A stretch of DNA of 51,808 nucleotides from contig CASEZJ010000007.1 in NCBI GenBank assembly GCA_949292525.1, positions 1-51,808 on the forward strand. The letters are read 5' to 3'. The stretch is from an uncultured bacterium. Its GTDB lineage: Bacteria > Bacillota_I > Bacilli_A > Acholeplasmatales > Anaeroplasmataceae. A program made the translations under genes and the position numbers. This document shows positions 26,838 through 36,246 of this stretch, in pieces. Numbering within the stretch: position 1 is the first letter of the stretch; each line of letters begins with the position of its first letter. Under the pieces are notes generated by a model. That model did not search any database, had not been told where the DNA came from, and saw only the letters and a program-made list of their open reading frames with translations.

Positions 26838-27113
26838 ATGGCAAAATTTACAGATGAAGAATTTCTTACATTATATGAAGAGTATTGTAATTCAAATTAT
26901 AGTGTAGTTGATTTTTGTAATTTAAAGGGAATTGCTAAATCAACATTTTATAAAAAGATAGCTAGAATTAATCGTAAAGAAAAGTTTATTGATATTACTG
27001 ATAAATTAACAGTTCATTCAGAGTTTAGACTTAATTTAAAAACTATGGATATCATAATTGATAAAAATAGTGATTTAGATCTTTTGAAAGAAGTCATAAG
27101 GAAACTTAGTTAA
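26838..27113 (+). CDS. tnpA: IS66 TnpA-like accessory protein
   Basis: A 91-aa protein with a helix-turn-helix (YSVVDFCNLKGIAKSTFYKK, residues about 23-42) as in the first gene of IS66 elements. AAAGGTGG precedes the ATG; a 4-codon-longer frame exists upstream. It ends 1 base before tnpB's ATG. TnpA is needed with TnpB and TnpC for transposition in known IS66 elements. Confidence 0.8.
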   Translation: MAKFTDEEFLTLYEEYCNSNYSVVDFCNLKGIAKSTFYKKIARINRKEKFIDITDKLTVHSEFRLNLKTMDIIIDKNSDLDLLKEVIRKLS

Positions 27114-27114
27114 T

Positions 27115-27456
27115 ATGATTGATTTAAATACTATTAAAAAGATTTATATAATGCCTGGTTATACAGATTTACGTCTTGGCATTGATGGATATGCTGCTAT
27201 TGTCAAATATCAGTTTAATAATAATCCATTTGATGGTTCATTATATATCTTTTGTAATAAACAAAGAGATAAAATTAAAATACTTCATTTTGAATATGAT
27301 GGCTTTTGGCTTTATTATAAAAGACTTGAAACAGGTAGAATTAAATGGCCCAAAAATGATCAAATAACTAACATTGAAACAAGGCAATTAAGGTGGCTTT
27401 TAGATGGTTTAAAAGTAAATCAAAAGGCTTTAAAAAATGTGAAGCAAATCAAATAA
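27115..27456 (+). CDS. tnpB: IS66 TnpB-like protein
   Basis: A 113-aa IS66 Orf2 (TnpB) protein: YIMPGYTDLRLGIDG at the N-terminus, IFCNKQRDKIKILHFEYDGF, then YYKRLETGRIKWP. Length and motif order fit the family. Translation is likely coupled to tnpA. Its biochemical role is unknown even in the characterised elements. Confidence 0.9.
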   Translation: MIDLNTIKKIYIMPGYTDLRLGIDGYAAIVKYQFNNNPFDGSLYIFCNKQRDKIKILHFEYDGFWLYYKRLETGRIKWPKNDQITNIETRQLRWLLDGLKVNQKALKNVKQIK

Positions 27457-27547
27457 TATAATAGCTTAAAGGTCGAAAAATGTTGTAATTTCGGCGTTTT
27501 TTTGGGTATAATATAAACAATAAAAAGAAAGGTTTTGGTGCTTAATT

Positions 27548-27604
27548 ATGTTATTAGCTCACCCTGTTCCAAGTAAAGAAGAATTAAAAAAATCAACTGA
27601 ATAA
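27548..27604 (+). pseudogene. Residual ORF at the former tnpC position
   Basis: Eighteen codons (starting MLLAHPVPSKEEL) after AGAAAGG at the position where tnpC would start. It may be the joined remnant of tnpC; similarity is too short to be certain. A promoter-like TATAAT lies upstream (about 27511). Confidence 0.35.
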
Positions 27605-27628
27605 GGCTTTTTAAGAATGAAATTATAA

Positions 27629-27673
27629 AAGAGAATTACTAAAATAGCTTATAAAGCTAAAGGTAATTCTCTT
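27629..27673 (+). terminator. Hairpin at the IS66 right end
   Basis: AAGAGAATTAC (27629-27639) pairs with GTAATTCTCTT (27663-27673), with a nested AGCTT/AAGCT pair and a T-run downstream. It probably ends the transposase transcript and stops read-through. Confidence 0.65.
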
Positions 27674-27704
27674 TTTTTATCTACGTAGCATTTTACACGC
27701 TTAC

Positions 27705-27712
27705 ATTATTAT
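27705..27712 (+). repeat. Right copy of the 8-bp target duplication
   Basis: ATTATTAT directly after the outer end of the right element, identical to 6964-6971. Confidence 0.75.
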
Positions 27713-28002
27713 GGCAATTACAATGAATATGAGGCTTTTTAACAACATGTCCTTTAGGTGGCTATGAAACATCTAGTGATATATATAAAATAGGTAAATA
27801 TACATTTGTCGTTTCTGCTCCTTGTATTATTGGTGTTGGTAATAATAAAGGTGAAGTTTATGAACTAAGTGAAGCTTATAATAAAAATATCTTAAACGAT
27901 AATGATATTGAAGACATTTATAATCTATATAATATATGTAATAAAATTTCTGCATATCCTTGGTGGAAAAATTATTTAGTGGTTGTGGAGGGATTAGAGT
28001 GA
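27713..28002 (+). pseudogene. 3' part of the lipoprotein gene split by the transposon
   Basis: Reads YNEYEAF, then after one missing base (TTTTT where six T are expected) continues TTCPLGGYETSSDIYKIGK, through GEVYELSEAYNKNIL, to TGA at 28000-28002. It aligns with the second half of the neighbouring lipoprotein (NVYDLDEAINNNILSNDEI). It has no start or signal peptide; those are at 6552-6971. Its stop overlaps the GTG of the next gene (GTGA), the mark of an original tandem pair. Confidence 0.75.
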
Positions 28003-28631
28003 AAAAAATATTTACATTTATATTGCTTATTCCGCTCTTGTTTATCATAGGATGTAATCAAAATAAAAAAACTGAATATATAAATATTCATTATTTTGAC
28101 TATGTAATTAAAGTAGATAAATCGACACTAGATTTAAATAATTTACCTTATACCAAATCACTAAAATGGAAAAGTTTTGCCGATAAAAACTACACTACAC
28201 CTTATGTAGCTAAAAATTATATTAATAATGATGAGATTTATGTAGCTTATCATTTTGGTAATTTCAATGACTATTATGTAATTTTAGTCTATGATAATTG
28301 GTGGTATAAAACTTTTTCTTATAATTATGGTGAAGAATATATCAAAGACTTCAATAATTTATCTTTAATAGACCATTATTATAAAAATTATAACTTTAAA
28401 TTGCGCGAACATGATGAAATTGTGTTTTATAATGGTGAAAATGTGTATGATTTAGATGAGGCTATAAATAATAATATTTTAAGTAATGATGAAATAACTA
28501 ATTTATTTAATGCCTATAATATTTATTATTACTATTGCCAAAGTCAAATCACAAACCTTACTTATTCTCTTAATGTTTTCCCTGGATATCAGGATATAGA
28601 TGATCCTTATTTTAAAAATCCTTATATATAG
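27999..28631 (+). CDS. Unknown Tyr/Asn-rich lipoprotein, intact paralogue
   Basis: Starts at GTG after GGAGGG (6-base spacing). Signal peptide KKIFTFILLIPLLFIIGC, lipobox IIGC. The 210-aa protein has no known domain. It resembles the split gene in ELPYTK/NLPYTK, the YHFGNFNDYY and VYDLDEAI blocks, so the two were a tandem duplication. Function unknown; surface location inferred. Confidence 0.75.
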   Translation: MKKIFTFILLIPLLFIIGCNQNKKTEYINIHYFDYVIKVDKSTLDLNNLPYTKSLKWKSFADKNYTTPYVAKNYINNDEIYVAYHFGNFNDYYVILVYDNWWYKTFSYNYGEEYIKDFNNLSLIDHYYKNYNFKLREHDEIVFYNGENVYDLDEAINNNILSNDEITNLFNAYNIYYYYCQSQITNLTYSLNVFPGYQDIDDPYFKNPYI

Positions 28632-28633
28632 AT

Positions 28634-28655
28634 AAAAGGCGGTAATCCGCCTTTT
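28634..28655. terminator. Bidirectional intrinsic terminator
   Basis: AAAAGGCGG and CCGCCTTTT with a 4-base loop, between the convergent lipoprotein and pseudouridine synthase genes; A and T runs on both sides serve both directions. Confidence 0.85.
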
Positions 28656-29547
28656 ATTTAAATAAATTATAAAATAAAACTGGTGTTTTAGCTATAATAT
28701 CTATTTCTTTGTGATTATAGGGGTTAATAAATACTAATCTCGAGGCGTGTAAACCTAATCTTTTACATGTTTCTTTATGACCATATTTATCATCACCTAT
28801 AATTGGGTGACCTAAATTTGCTAGTTGAACTCTAATTTGGTTTTTTCTACCCGTATCTATATTTATATCTAATAGGGAAAAGGTTTTATTTTCTTTTATT
28901 ACTTTATAATGCGTAATAGCCAATTGATCGTTTCTATTATTTGAAACATATACCAAATTATATTCATTATTAGCTAAATAGTTTTTAATAGTTCCTTCTT
29001 TTTCTTCTAAAAGGCCTTCACATATAGCAATATAACCACGATATTTAACAAATTTATTCCATTCTAAACGAAGTCGAGACTGTAATTTAACATTAGTAGT
29101 AAATACTAACACTCCTGATGTTTCTTTATCTATTCTATGGATAACATAGGGTCTTTTATGTTTAGTTTTTAAATAGTTAAAAACTTGACTATAGGCCGTA
29201 TCTTCTAATTCTTTATCTGTTGCTACTGAGAGTATGCCTGCAGGTTTATTAACAGCTATAAAGTCTTCATCTTCATAAATTATGTCTAGATGAAGCTTTT
29301 TTTCTTGTCTTTTAACTTGTGGTAATGTAGTAACAGGAAATTTAGTTAAAGAGACTTCATCTTCATTAGCTAAAGGAAAGTTAAATTGACTAACTTGGTT
29401 ACCATTTACTAAAACTTGTTTATTTGATAAAAGATGTTTTACATTATTTCTCGAAGTATTTAATTTTTCTAATAAGAATGTCATTAATTCACTTGATCTT
29501 TTTACTTTATATTTTGCAGTAACAATTATTTTATTATCCTTAGCCAT
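28654..29547 (-). CDS. RluD-type pseudouridine synthase
   Basis: RNA-modifying enzyme of the RluA/RluD family, 297 aa. An S4 RNA-binding domain at about residues 15-60 (NVKHLLSNKQVLVNG) precedes the catalytic domain with the nucleophile Asp in VIHRIDKETSGVLVF. Target (23S rRNA helix 69 or another site) cannot be told. Stands alone between the lipoprotein and ribosomal regions. Confidence 0.88.
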   Translation of the reverse strand: MAKDNKIIVTAKYKVKRSSELMTFLLEKLNTSRNNVKHLLSNKQVLVNGNQVSQFNFPLANEDEVSLTKFPVTTLPQVKRQEKKLHLDIIYEDEDFIAVNKPAGILSVATDKELEDTAYSQVFNYLKTKHKRPYVIHRIDKETSGVLVFTTNVKLQSRLRLEWNKFVKYRGYIAICEGLLEEKEGTIKNYLANNEYNLVYVSNNRNDQLAITHYKVIKENKTFSLLDINIDTGRKNQIRVQLANLGHPIIGDDKYGHKETCKRLGLHASRLVFINPYNHKEIDIIAKTPVLFYNLFK

Positions 29548-29621
29548 TAAGATCCCTCCTGTTTTGAGCCTATTAATTATACTACATTTTAATTCTAAAA
29601 AAAATAGAAAACTTAAAATAA

Positions 29622-29645
29622 AAAGAGACTTTTAAAAGCCTCTTT
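29622..29645 (-). terminator. Terminator of the ribosomal supercluster
   Basis: AAAGAG and CTCTTT arms with inner CTTTT/AAAAG pairing and a T-rich tail on the minus strand, immediately after rplQ. Confidence 0.6.
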
Positions 29646-29652
29646 AATCTTA

Positions 29653-30012
29653 TTATTCAACCCATTCAATAATAGCCATAGGTGCTGCATCACCACGACG
29701 GAAACCAGTTTTAATAACTCTAGTATAACCACCGTTGCGGTTTGCAAATCTAGGAGCTATTTCATCAAATAATTTTTGAATAGCATATTTATTATTGTCG
29801 TCTTTTTCAAAACGAATTAAAGTAGCTGCTTGTCTACGAGAATGTAGAGTATTAGTTTTACCTAATGTAACCATCTTATCAGCTAATCTTTTTAATTCTT
29901 TAGCTTTAGTTTCTGTAGTTTCAATTTTACCATTTAAAATTAAATCAGTAATTAAATCACGAAGTAAAGCTTTTCTTTGAGCACTGCTACGACGTAGTCT
30001 AGAATAAGACAT
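29653..30012 (-). CDS. rplQ: Ribosomal protein L17
   Basis: Large-subunit protein near the exit tunnel, 119 aa, with the usual start [20 protein letters not shown] and end [17 protein letters not shown]. Last gene of the alpha operon part, 15 bases after rpoA. Confidence 0.97.
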   Translation of the reverse strand: MSYSRLRRSSAQRKALLRDLITDLILNGKIETTETKAKELKRLADKMVTLGKTNTLHSRRQAATLIRFEKDDNNKYAIQKLFDEIAPRFANRNGGYTRVIKTGFRRGDAAPMAIIEWVE

Positions 30013-30027
30013 GTTGTATCCTCCTTG

Positions 30028-30981
30028 TTATTCTTTATGGAAACCTAAGTTTAATTGTTCTAATTTTTCTTTGATTTCTTTTAATGATTTACGTCCTAAA
30101 TTACGAACCTTCATCATATCTTCTTCTGATTTAGCTATTAAATCAGCAACTGTATTAATACCAGCTCTTCTTAAACAGTTATATGAACGAACAGATAAAT
30201 CTAAGTCTTCAATTGTTTTTTCCATTTTTGAATTCTTATTTTCTTCTTCTTTTTCAGCCATATAACTATTTGCTTCTGCTTGTTCAGAAATAGCATTTAC
30301 AACTTCTAGATGTTCAATCATCATTTTAGCTGCAATACCAATTGCATCAACAGCTGAAATAGAACCATTAGTTGTAACATTAACTGTCAATTTATCAAAT
30401 GAAGCATCATTATCAACGATATCTTTTGTTATTTCATAAGATACATTAGTAACAGGTGTATAGATAGAATCAATAGCTATAGTAGATTCATCTATTACAT
30501 ATTGTTTATTTTTGTCTGCACTAACATAACCTACACCACGGCGAACCTTTAAGAACATATTAATGCTGCCACCTGCAGCTACAGTACAAATATGTTGTTC
30601 TGGGTTAACTACGCTTACGTCTAGATCATGAATAATATCTCCAGCTGTTACTTCACCTTCATCTTTGTTTATTTCTAAAATTGTTTCAAAATTAGGATCT
30701 GTTGATTCAGTTTTTAAAACAACTCTTTTTAAATTTAAGATGATAGTAATAACATCTTCAACAACACCTGAAAGATTTTCAAATTCATGTTGAACGCCTT
30801 CGATTTTAGCACTAACAAAAGCTGTACCTGGTAAAGATGATAACATAATTCTTCTTAAAGCATTACCAATAGTAAGACCAAAACCTCTTTCTAAAGGTGC
30901 TACTTCAAATGAACCATATGATTTATCTTCTGATAAATATTTAACAATAGCCTTTGGCTTTTCAAATTTTAATTCCTTCAT
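30028..30981 (-). CDS. rpoA: RNA polymerase alpha subunit
   Basis: Assembly scaffold of RNA polymerase and contact for UP elements and activators, 317 aa. N-terminal dimerisation domain (APLERGFGLTIGNALRRI), a flexible acidic linker (about 232-248) and the C-terminal domain with RRAGINTVADLI and VRNLGRKSLKEIKEKL. Standard position after rpsK. Confidence 0.98.
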   Translation of the reverse strand: MKELKFEKPKAIVKYLSEDKSYGSFEVAPLERGFGLTIGNALRRIMLSSLPGTAFVSAKIEGVQHEFENLSGVVEDVITIILNLKRVVLKTESTDPNFETILEINKDEGEVTAGDIIHDLDVSVVNPEQHICTVAAGGSINMFLKVRRGVGYVSADKNKQYVIDESTIAIDSIYTPVTNVSYEITKDIVDNDASFDKLTVNVTTNGSISAVDAIGIAAKMMIEHLEVVNAISEQAEANSYMAEKEEENKNSKMEKTIEDLDLSVRSYNCLRRAGINTVADLIAKSEEDMMKVRNLGRKSLKEIKEKLEQLNLGFHKE

Positions 30982-31002
30982 AATCGGCCTCGCTTTTTAT
31001 GA

Positions 31003-31386
31003 TTAACCACGAGGACGTTTTGGTGGACGACATCCGTTATGTGGAACTGGTGTACAATCTTTAATTGATGTAATTTCTAATCCGGCTACTTCAAGAGAAC
31101 GAATAGCAGCATCACGTCCTTGACCTGGACCTTTAACTGAAACTTCTACTTTTACTACACCTTGATCTAAAGCTGATTTTGCTGCAGCTTCACTAGCTGA
31201 TTGAGCAGCAAAAGCTGTAGATTTACGGCTGCCTTTGAAACCTAATGCACCAGCACTGCTCCATGCAATAACATTACCAGCAGGATCAGTAATTGTAACT
31301 ATTGTATTATTAAAACTTGCGTGAATATGAGCAACACCCACAGGGCAATTTCTCTTAACACGACGTTTTGTAACCTTACGTGCCAT
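31003..31386 (-). CDS. rpsK: Ribosomal protein S11
   Basis: Small-subunit platform protein, 127 aa. Motifs [18 protein letters not shown] and [16 protein letters not shown] are characteristic. Ribosome site AGGAGGATT. Confidence 0.98.
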   Translation of the reverse strand: MARKVTKRRVKRNCPVGVAHIHASFNNTIVTITDPAGNVIAWSSAGALGFKGSRKSTAFAAQSASEAAAKSALDQGVVKVEVSVKGPGQGRDAAIRSLEVAGLEITSIKDCTPVPHNGCRPPKRPRG

Positions 31387-31399
31387 AATTTAATCCTCC

Positions 31400-31765
31400 T
31401 TATTTCTTTTTATTTGCGATAGTACGTGCTGGACCCTTACGAGTACGAGCATTATTACGTGTATTTTGACCACGAACAGGAAGACCTTTACGATGTCTTA
31501 AGCCGCGGTAACAACCAATTTCCATTAATCTTTTAATGTTAAGAGCTACTTCTCTACGTAATTCACCTTCAATTTTATATTTTGAAATTTGAGATCTAAT
31601 ACGTGTTAATTCATCTTCAGATAAATTTTTAACTCTAGTATCTTCACTAACATTAGCATCTTTTAAAATGTTTTTAGCGATTGTTGGACCAATACCATAA
31701 ATATATTGTAATGATACAACAACACGTTTTTCATTTGGAATATCTACACCTGCAATACGTGCCAT
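31400..31765 (-). CDS. rpsM: Ribosomal protein S13
   Basis: Small-subunit head protein that contacts the P-site tRNA, 121 aa. [20 protein letters not shown] start and [19 protein letters not shown] near the basic tail are typical. Confidence 0.98.
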   Translation of the reverse strand: MARIAGVDIPNEKRVVVSLQYIYGIGPTIAKNILKDANVSEDTRVKNLSEDELTRIRSQISKYKIEGELRREVALNIKRLMEIGCYRGLRHRKGLPVRGQNTRNNARTRKGPARTIANKKK

Positions 31766-31785
31766 AATTTAATCCTCCTAAAATT

Positions 31786-31899
31786 CTATCCTTGTCTTTG
31801 TTTATGTTTTGGATTTTCGCAAATAACCATAACGCGTCCTTTACGTTTGATTACTTTACATTTATCGCACATTGGTTTAACTGATGGTCTAACTTTCAT
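31786..31899 (-). CDS. rpmJ: Ribosomal protein L36
   Basis: A 37-aa protein too short for most ORF tables: [20 protein letters not shown], then [13 protein letters not shown]. Four zinc ligands (two in CDKC, one C, one H) mark the zinc-binding form. Ribosome site GGAGG about 8 bases before the ATG. Confidence 0.95.
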   Translation of the reverse strand: MKVRPSVKPMCDKCKVIKRKGRVMVICENPKHKQRQG

Positions 31900-31918
31900 T
31901 TTATTACCTCCGTTATCT

Positions 31919-32140
31919 CTACTTATGTCTATAAGTGATTCTGCCACGTGTTAAATCATAAGTTGATAATTCAACTGTAACCTTATCACCTGGTAAAATG
32001 CGTATGTTATTCATGCGGATTTTACCAGAAACGTGGGCCAAAACTTGATGATCATTTTCTAATTTTACAATAAATTGAGTGTTAGGTAATACATCTACTA
32101 CTTTTCCTTCTAACTCAATAACATCGTCTTTTTTTGCCAT
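31919..32140 (-). CDS. infA: Translation initiation factor IF-1
   Basis: OB-fold protein that binds the A site during initiation, 73 aa. [20 protein letters not shown] and [18 protein letters not shown] are diagnostic. Follows adk directly, with no map gene between. Confidence 0.97.
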   Translation of the reverse strand: MAKKDDVIELEGKVVDVLPNTQFIVKLENDHQVLAHVSGKIRMNNIRILPGDKVTVELSTYDLTRGRITYRHK

Positions 32141-32177
32141 TTTTCCTCCTAAATTAAAGCTTAAGTTTTAGTTTGGC

Positions 32178-32197
32178 CGTCCTCGTTTAAGAGGACG
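32178..32197 (-). promoter_or_regulatory. Hairpin between adk and infA
   Basis: CGTCCTC and GAGGACG around GTTTAA form a strong stem in the 92-base gap. There is no T-run, so it may be an attenuator, a processing site or a protein-binding leader ahead of infA. Confidence 0.4.
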
Positions 32198-32232
32198 ACT
32201 TAATACTAATAACAATGTGCTAAATTATTGTA

Positions 32233-32877
32233 TTATTTAGCTAAAACTTCTTTAATATCTTCAAATACTTTTGCAAAATCTTGATCACCATTTACTGTCT
32301 TTAATAAATGTTGATCTCTATAATAATCTAGTAAAGGAGCTGTTTTTTCATCATAAACCTTTAAACGGTTATAAGCTGTATCATAAGTATCATCAGCTCT
32401 TTGAATTAAGTTGTTTCCGCATTTATCACATACACCTTCAACTTTTGAAGGGTTGTTTTTAATATGATATGTAGCACCACAACTTGGACAAACTCTTCTA
32501 CCTACTATACGATCAATTAATACTTCTGGTTTTACATCGATATCTAAAACAGCATCTAATGCATCATTATTTTCTTTTAAGAAAGCATCTAAGGCATAAG
32601 CTTGTTCTAGATTTCTAGGGAAACCATCTAATAAGAAACCAGATTTACAATCAGCTTGGCTTAATCTATCTTTAACTAATTCAATAGTTAATGAATCAGG
32701 AACAAGTTCACCTTTATCCATATAGCCTTTAGCTAATAAACCTAATTTTGTTTGTTGTTTTAAGTTTTCTCTAAATATATCCCCTGTTGAAATATGAGGA
32801 ATATGATAGTATTCTCTAATATTTACGGCCTGAGTACCTTTACCAGCACCAGGACGACCCATAATTAATAATTTCAT
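32233..32877 (-). CDS. adk: Adenylate kinase
   Basis: Balances AMP, ADP and ATP. 214 aa, P-loop GRPGAGKGTQ (residues 7-16), DGFPRNLEQA, and a LID domain with two Cys pairs (CPSC, CDKC), the zinc form common in Gram-positive bacteria. Located after secY as usual. Confidence 0.97.
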   Translation of the reverse strand: MKLLIMGRPGAGKGTQAVNIREYYHIPHISTGDIFRENLKQQTKLGLLAKGYMDKGELVPDSLTIELVKDRLSQADCKSGFLLDGFPRNLEQAYALDAFLKENNDALDAVLDIDVKPEVLIDRIVGRRVCPSCGATYHIKNNPSKVEGVCDKCGNNLIQRADDTYDTAYNRLKVYDEKTAPLLDYYRDQHLLKTVNGDQDFAKVFEDIKEVLAK

Positions 32878-32880
32878 AAA

Positions 32881-34188
32881 CTACTCCAAAAAGCCTCGAT
32901 AATCTTTTGTTTCTGAAGCTGTTTCTAATTGATTACATGTTTCTAAGGCAACACCAACAACGATAATTAATGATGTACCACCAACTGTAATAATTGAAGC
33001 TTCAGTAGTTGTAAAACCAAATGCTAGAGAAACAATAATAGGTACTAATGCTACAATAGCTAAATAAGTAGCACCTAGAAGTGTTGTTCTAAATAATATT
33101 CTAGCTAATTGATTTTTTGTTTCTTCGCCTCTTCTATAACCTGGAATATAAGCTCCTTGCTTGTCTAAATTTTCACTTATTTTTTCAGGATCAACCATCA
33201 TAAATGAATAGAAGAATGAGAAGAAGAAAATTAATAAGATGTATAAAGTCATACCAATAGGTTCATGATACGAGAATACATTGTTAACCCAGATACCAGC
33301 TACTGTATTACTTTGACCTAACATACCTACTATTGTAAGTGGGATAGATAAAATAGTTGAAGCAAAGATAACAGGGATAACGCTAGCACTATTTAACTTA
33401 ATAGGTAAATCACTGTTTCCACCTTGTTGACGGTTAGCATATTGAATTGGAATTCTTCTTTTTGCACCTTCAAAGAATACAACGGCGAAAATCATTAAAA
33501 TGTATAATACAATTATTACAATAAAACAAGTAATATTGCCAGCATTAGCGGCTCCATCAGCGATATATTTTGTCCATAATGTAGTAAACATTGATGGTAC
33601 TGAAGTAATAATACCAGCAGCAATAATCATTGATGAACCATTACCAATACCATGACGAGTAATTAAATCAGCTAACCACATTGTAAAACATGAACCAGCT
33701 GTAATTACTATAGCCATATAGATATAGAATAACCAGAATAGGTTTTCATATTGAATAGCATCAGCTACTAAAATGTTTTCCGGACGAGCTCCTAAACCAA
33801 ATAATAGGGCTAAACCTTGAACTAAAGCTAAAACTATTGAAACATATCTTGTTATACGATTTAATTTTTGTTTACCAACTTCACCTTGTTCTGACCATTC
33901 TTTCCATTTAGGAATTACTACTTGTAACATTTGAATAACAATTGATGAAGTGATATATGGTGAAATACCTAATGCTAAAATAGAGAAATTAGATAAACCA
34001 CCGCCTGAAAAGGCGTTTAAGATGGTAAGGAAGTTGTTATTAACTATTTCTGCTCGAATAGCTAATGTATCTACCATCGGAATAGGAATGTAAGTTCCAA
34101 TTTTAAATACTAAAAGAATTAGAAACGTGAATATTAATTTTCTTAATATTTCACGATTACTGAAAATCTTTTTAATTTTTTCTAACAA
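32881..34188 (-). CDS. secY: Protein translocase subunit SecY
   Basis: Pore-forming channel of the Sec system, 435 aa with ten predicted helices. Conserved GISPYITSSIVIQML near residue 72, the plug region, and IPGYRRGEET in the cytoplasmic loop. Exports the lipoproteins of the window. Between rplO and adk. Confidence 0.97.
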   Translation of the reverse strand: MLEKIKKIFSNREILRKLIFTFLILLVFKIGTYIPIPMVDTLAIRAEIVNNNFLTILNAFSGGGLSNFSILALGISPYITSSIVIQMLQVVIPKWKEWSEQGEVGKQKLNRITRYVSIVLALVQGLALLFGLGARPENILVADAIQYENLFWLFYIYMAIVITAGSCFTMWLADLITRHGIGNGSSMIIAAGIITSVPSMFTTLWTKYIADGAANAGNITCFIVIIVLYILMIFAVVFFEGAKRRIPIQYANRQQGGNSDLPIKLNSASVIPVIFASTILSIPLTIVGMLGQSNTVAGIWVNNVFSYHEPIGMTLYILLIFFFSFFYSFMMVDPEKISENLDKQGAYIPGYRRGEETKNQLARILFRTTLLGATYLAIVALVPIIVSLAFGFTTTEASIITVGGTSLIIVVGVALETCNQLETASETKDYRGFLE

Positions 34189-34189
34189 C

Positions 34190-34627
34190 TTACATCACCT
34201 CTACAGTTCCACCAGCTTCTAATATAGCTTCTCTCGCTTTTGTAGAGAATTTATCGGCCTTAACTGTTAGTTTTTTTGTAAGTTTGCCATTTCCTAATAC
34301 TTTAACACCATCGTTAACTTTTTTTACTAAACCAGCTTCTTGTAAAGCTTTTACATCAACAACAGCACCATCTGCAAATACGTTTAAATCTTCCACATTT
34401 ACTACGCTATATTCAACGCGATTAACATTGTGGAAACCTCTCTTAGGTAAACGTTGGAATAAAGGTAATTGTCCACCTTCGAAACCAGGTCTTACGCCAC
34501 CGCCTGAACGAGCATTTTGACCTTTGTTACCTTTACCAGCAGTTTTACCAGTACCGCTACCAATACCACGGCCAATACGTTTTCTTGCATGTCTAGCACC
34601 AGGAACAGGTTTTAATTCATTTAACAT
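34190..34627 (-). CDS. rplO: Ribosomal protein L15
   Basis: Large-subunit protein, 145 aa; Gly-rich N-terminus ([20 protein letters not shown]) and RLPKRGF are typical. Confidence 0.97.
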   Translation of the reverse strand: MLNELKPVPGARHARKRIGRGIGSGTGKTAGKGNKGQNARSGGGVRPGFEGGQLPLFQRLPKRGFHNVNRVEYSVVNVEDLNVFADGAVVDVKALQEAGLVKKVNDGVKVLGNGKLTKKLTVKADKFSTKAREAILEAGGTVEVM

Positions 34628-34644
34628 TTTGAGGCACCTCCTTA

Positions 34645-34818
34645 TTACTTAATTTCAACTTTTACCATATGAGCTATGGTAACGATCATTCCTTTAATTG
34701 CTTCATTTTCCTCTTTTTCTACACTTTGACCAATCTTAGTAAGACCTAGAGCTTTTGCAGTCTTTACTTGATTAGGTTTACGACCAATTAAACTTTTAAC
34801 TAATGTAATTTTATACAT
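34645..34818 (-). CDS. rpmD: Ribosomal protein L30
   Basis: 57 aa from ATG to [23 protein letters not shown], then [20 protein letters not shown], ending MVKVEIK. Short but clearly L30, between rpsE and rplO where it belongs. It is not long enough for ordinary ORF cut-offs. Confidence 0.95.
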   Translation of the reverse strand: MYKITLVKSLIGRKPNQVKTAKALGLTKIGQSVEKEENEAIKGMIVTIAHMVKVEIK

Positions 34819-34823
34819 AATTG

Positions 34824-35333
34824 TTACCTCAAAATCTCTTCTACTGTTTTGCCACGTCTTGCGGCAACAGCTTCTACAGAATTTAATTGTTTTAATCCAT
34901 CAACTGTAGCTCTAATAACGTTGATTGGAGTTTTAGATCCTAATGATTTTGATAAAATATTAGAAATACCAGCTAGTTCAACAACTGCACGAACAGGACC
35001 ACCAGCAATAACACCGGTACCTTGAGCAGCAGGTTTTAATAAAACATGACCAGCACCATATCTACCTTCTACAGTATGAGGAATTGTAGTGTTTACTATA
35101 GAAACAGCAAATACATTTTTCTTAGCATTTTCAACTGCTTTTTTAATTGCATCAGGTACTTCGCTAGCTTTACCTGTACCAAAGCCTACGTTACCTTTAC
35201 GATCTCCAACAACTACTAAAGCAGAAAAACGCATAGTTCTACCACCTTTAACAACCTTTGTAACACGATTAATAGCTACAACACGTTCTTCGTATTCTGG
35301 TTGTACGTCTTTAACTTCTTTATCTTGACGCAT
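34824..35333 (-). CDS. rpsE: Ribosomal protein S5
   Basis: Small-subunit protein of the mRNA entrance, 169 aa. [20 protein letters not shown] and [19 protein letters not shown] are diagnostic. AAGGAGG ribosome site overlaps the end of rplR. Confidence 0.97.
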   Translation of the reverse strand: MRQDKEVKDVQPEYEERVVAINRVTKVVKGGRTMRFSALVVVGDRKGNVGFGTGKASEVPDAIKKAVENAKKNVFAVSIVNTTIPHTVEGRYGAGHVLLKPAAQGTGVIAGGPVRAVVELAGISNILSKSLGSKTPINVIRATVDGLKQLNSVEAVAARRGKTVEEILR

Positions 35334-35343
35334 GATAACCTCC

Positions 35344-35666
<323 letters not shown>

Positions 35667-35685
35667 AATGTGTACCCCTTTCTAA

Positions 35686-36225
35686 CTACTTCTTAGCAGT
35701 TTTACCTTCCTTACGACGAATATGTTCATCGCTATATTTAATACCTTTACCTTTATATGGTTCAGGTTTACGAACTTCTCTAATTTCAGCAGCGAATTGA
35801 CCTACTAATTGTTTATCAATACCTGATACATTAACAATTGTATTTTTAGGTAATTCAACTTTTAATCCAGCTGGAATTTCAAGTTCAACTTGATGTGAAT
35901 AACCAACACTTAGAACTACTTTATTTCCTTGTAAAGCAGCACGGTAACCTACACCGTTAATTTCTAATGATTTTGTAAAACCTTTAGAAACACCTTCTAC
36001 CATGTTATGAACTAAAGCACGAGTTGTACCATGAATAGTTTTCATCCATTTAGTGTCATCAGGACGTTTAACATGTAATTCGTTTCCTTCAACAACTACA
36101 CTTAAGTTTTTGTCGAAATCAAAACTCAACTCTCCCTTAGGACCTTTAACGTCGATATGATTATCTTTAATAGTAACGTTAACGTCTGCAGGAAGTAAAA
36201 TTGGCTTATTTCCAATACGTGACAT
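35686..36225 (-). CDS. rplF: Ribosomal protein L6
   Basis: Large-subunit protein, 179 aa with two L6 repeats; ends with [20 protein letters not shown], diagnostic. Confidence 0.97.
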   Translation of the reverse strand: MSRIGNKPILLPADVNVTIKDNHIDVKGPKGELSFDFDKNLSVVVEGNELHVKRPDDTKWMKTIHGTTRALVHNMVEGVSKGFTKSLEINGVGYRAALQGNKVVLSVGYSHQVELEIPAGLKVELPKNTIVNVSGIDKQLVGQFAAEIREVRKPEPYKGKGIKYSDEHIRRKEGKTAKK

Positions 36226-36246
36226 TTTAATTTTCCTCCTAAAATA

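Larger units (their letters stand above)
6972..27704. mobile_element. Putative IS66-type composite transposon carrying a starch-use locus
   Basis: Two defective IS66-family elements in direct orientation (6972-7266 and 26755-27704) bound a 19.5 kb core with 13 genes, all of them for starch or maltodextrin use or plausibly linked to it. The outer ends are flanked by ATTATTAT on both sides. The gene on the left (6552-6971) and the fragment on the right (27713-28002) rejoin in frame once the unit and one 8-bp copy are removed, and the rejoined protein aligns with the paralogue at 27999 across the junction (CAYYYGNYNEYEAF against VAYHFGNFNDYYVI). The inner flanks differ from each other, as expected for independent insertions. 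Neither element keeps a transposase TnpC, so movement would now need help in trans. Confidence 0.7.
26755..27704 (+). mobile_element. IS66-family element lacking its transposase, right copy
   Basis: About 950 bp, starting GTAAGCGTGAAAAAT and ending ATTTTACACGCTTAC. It retains tnpA and tnpB but the large tnpC is missing, replaced by about 250 bases with a short ORF and a hairpin. The right 55 bp is nearly the same as in the left remnant. An intact IS66 is about 2.5 kb, so an internal deletion removed tnpC. Its outer flank is the 8-bp repeat shared with the left element. Confidence 0.85.
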
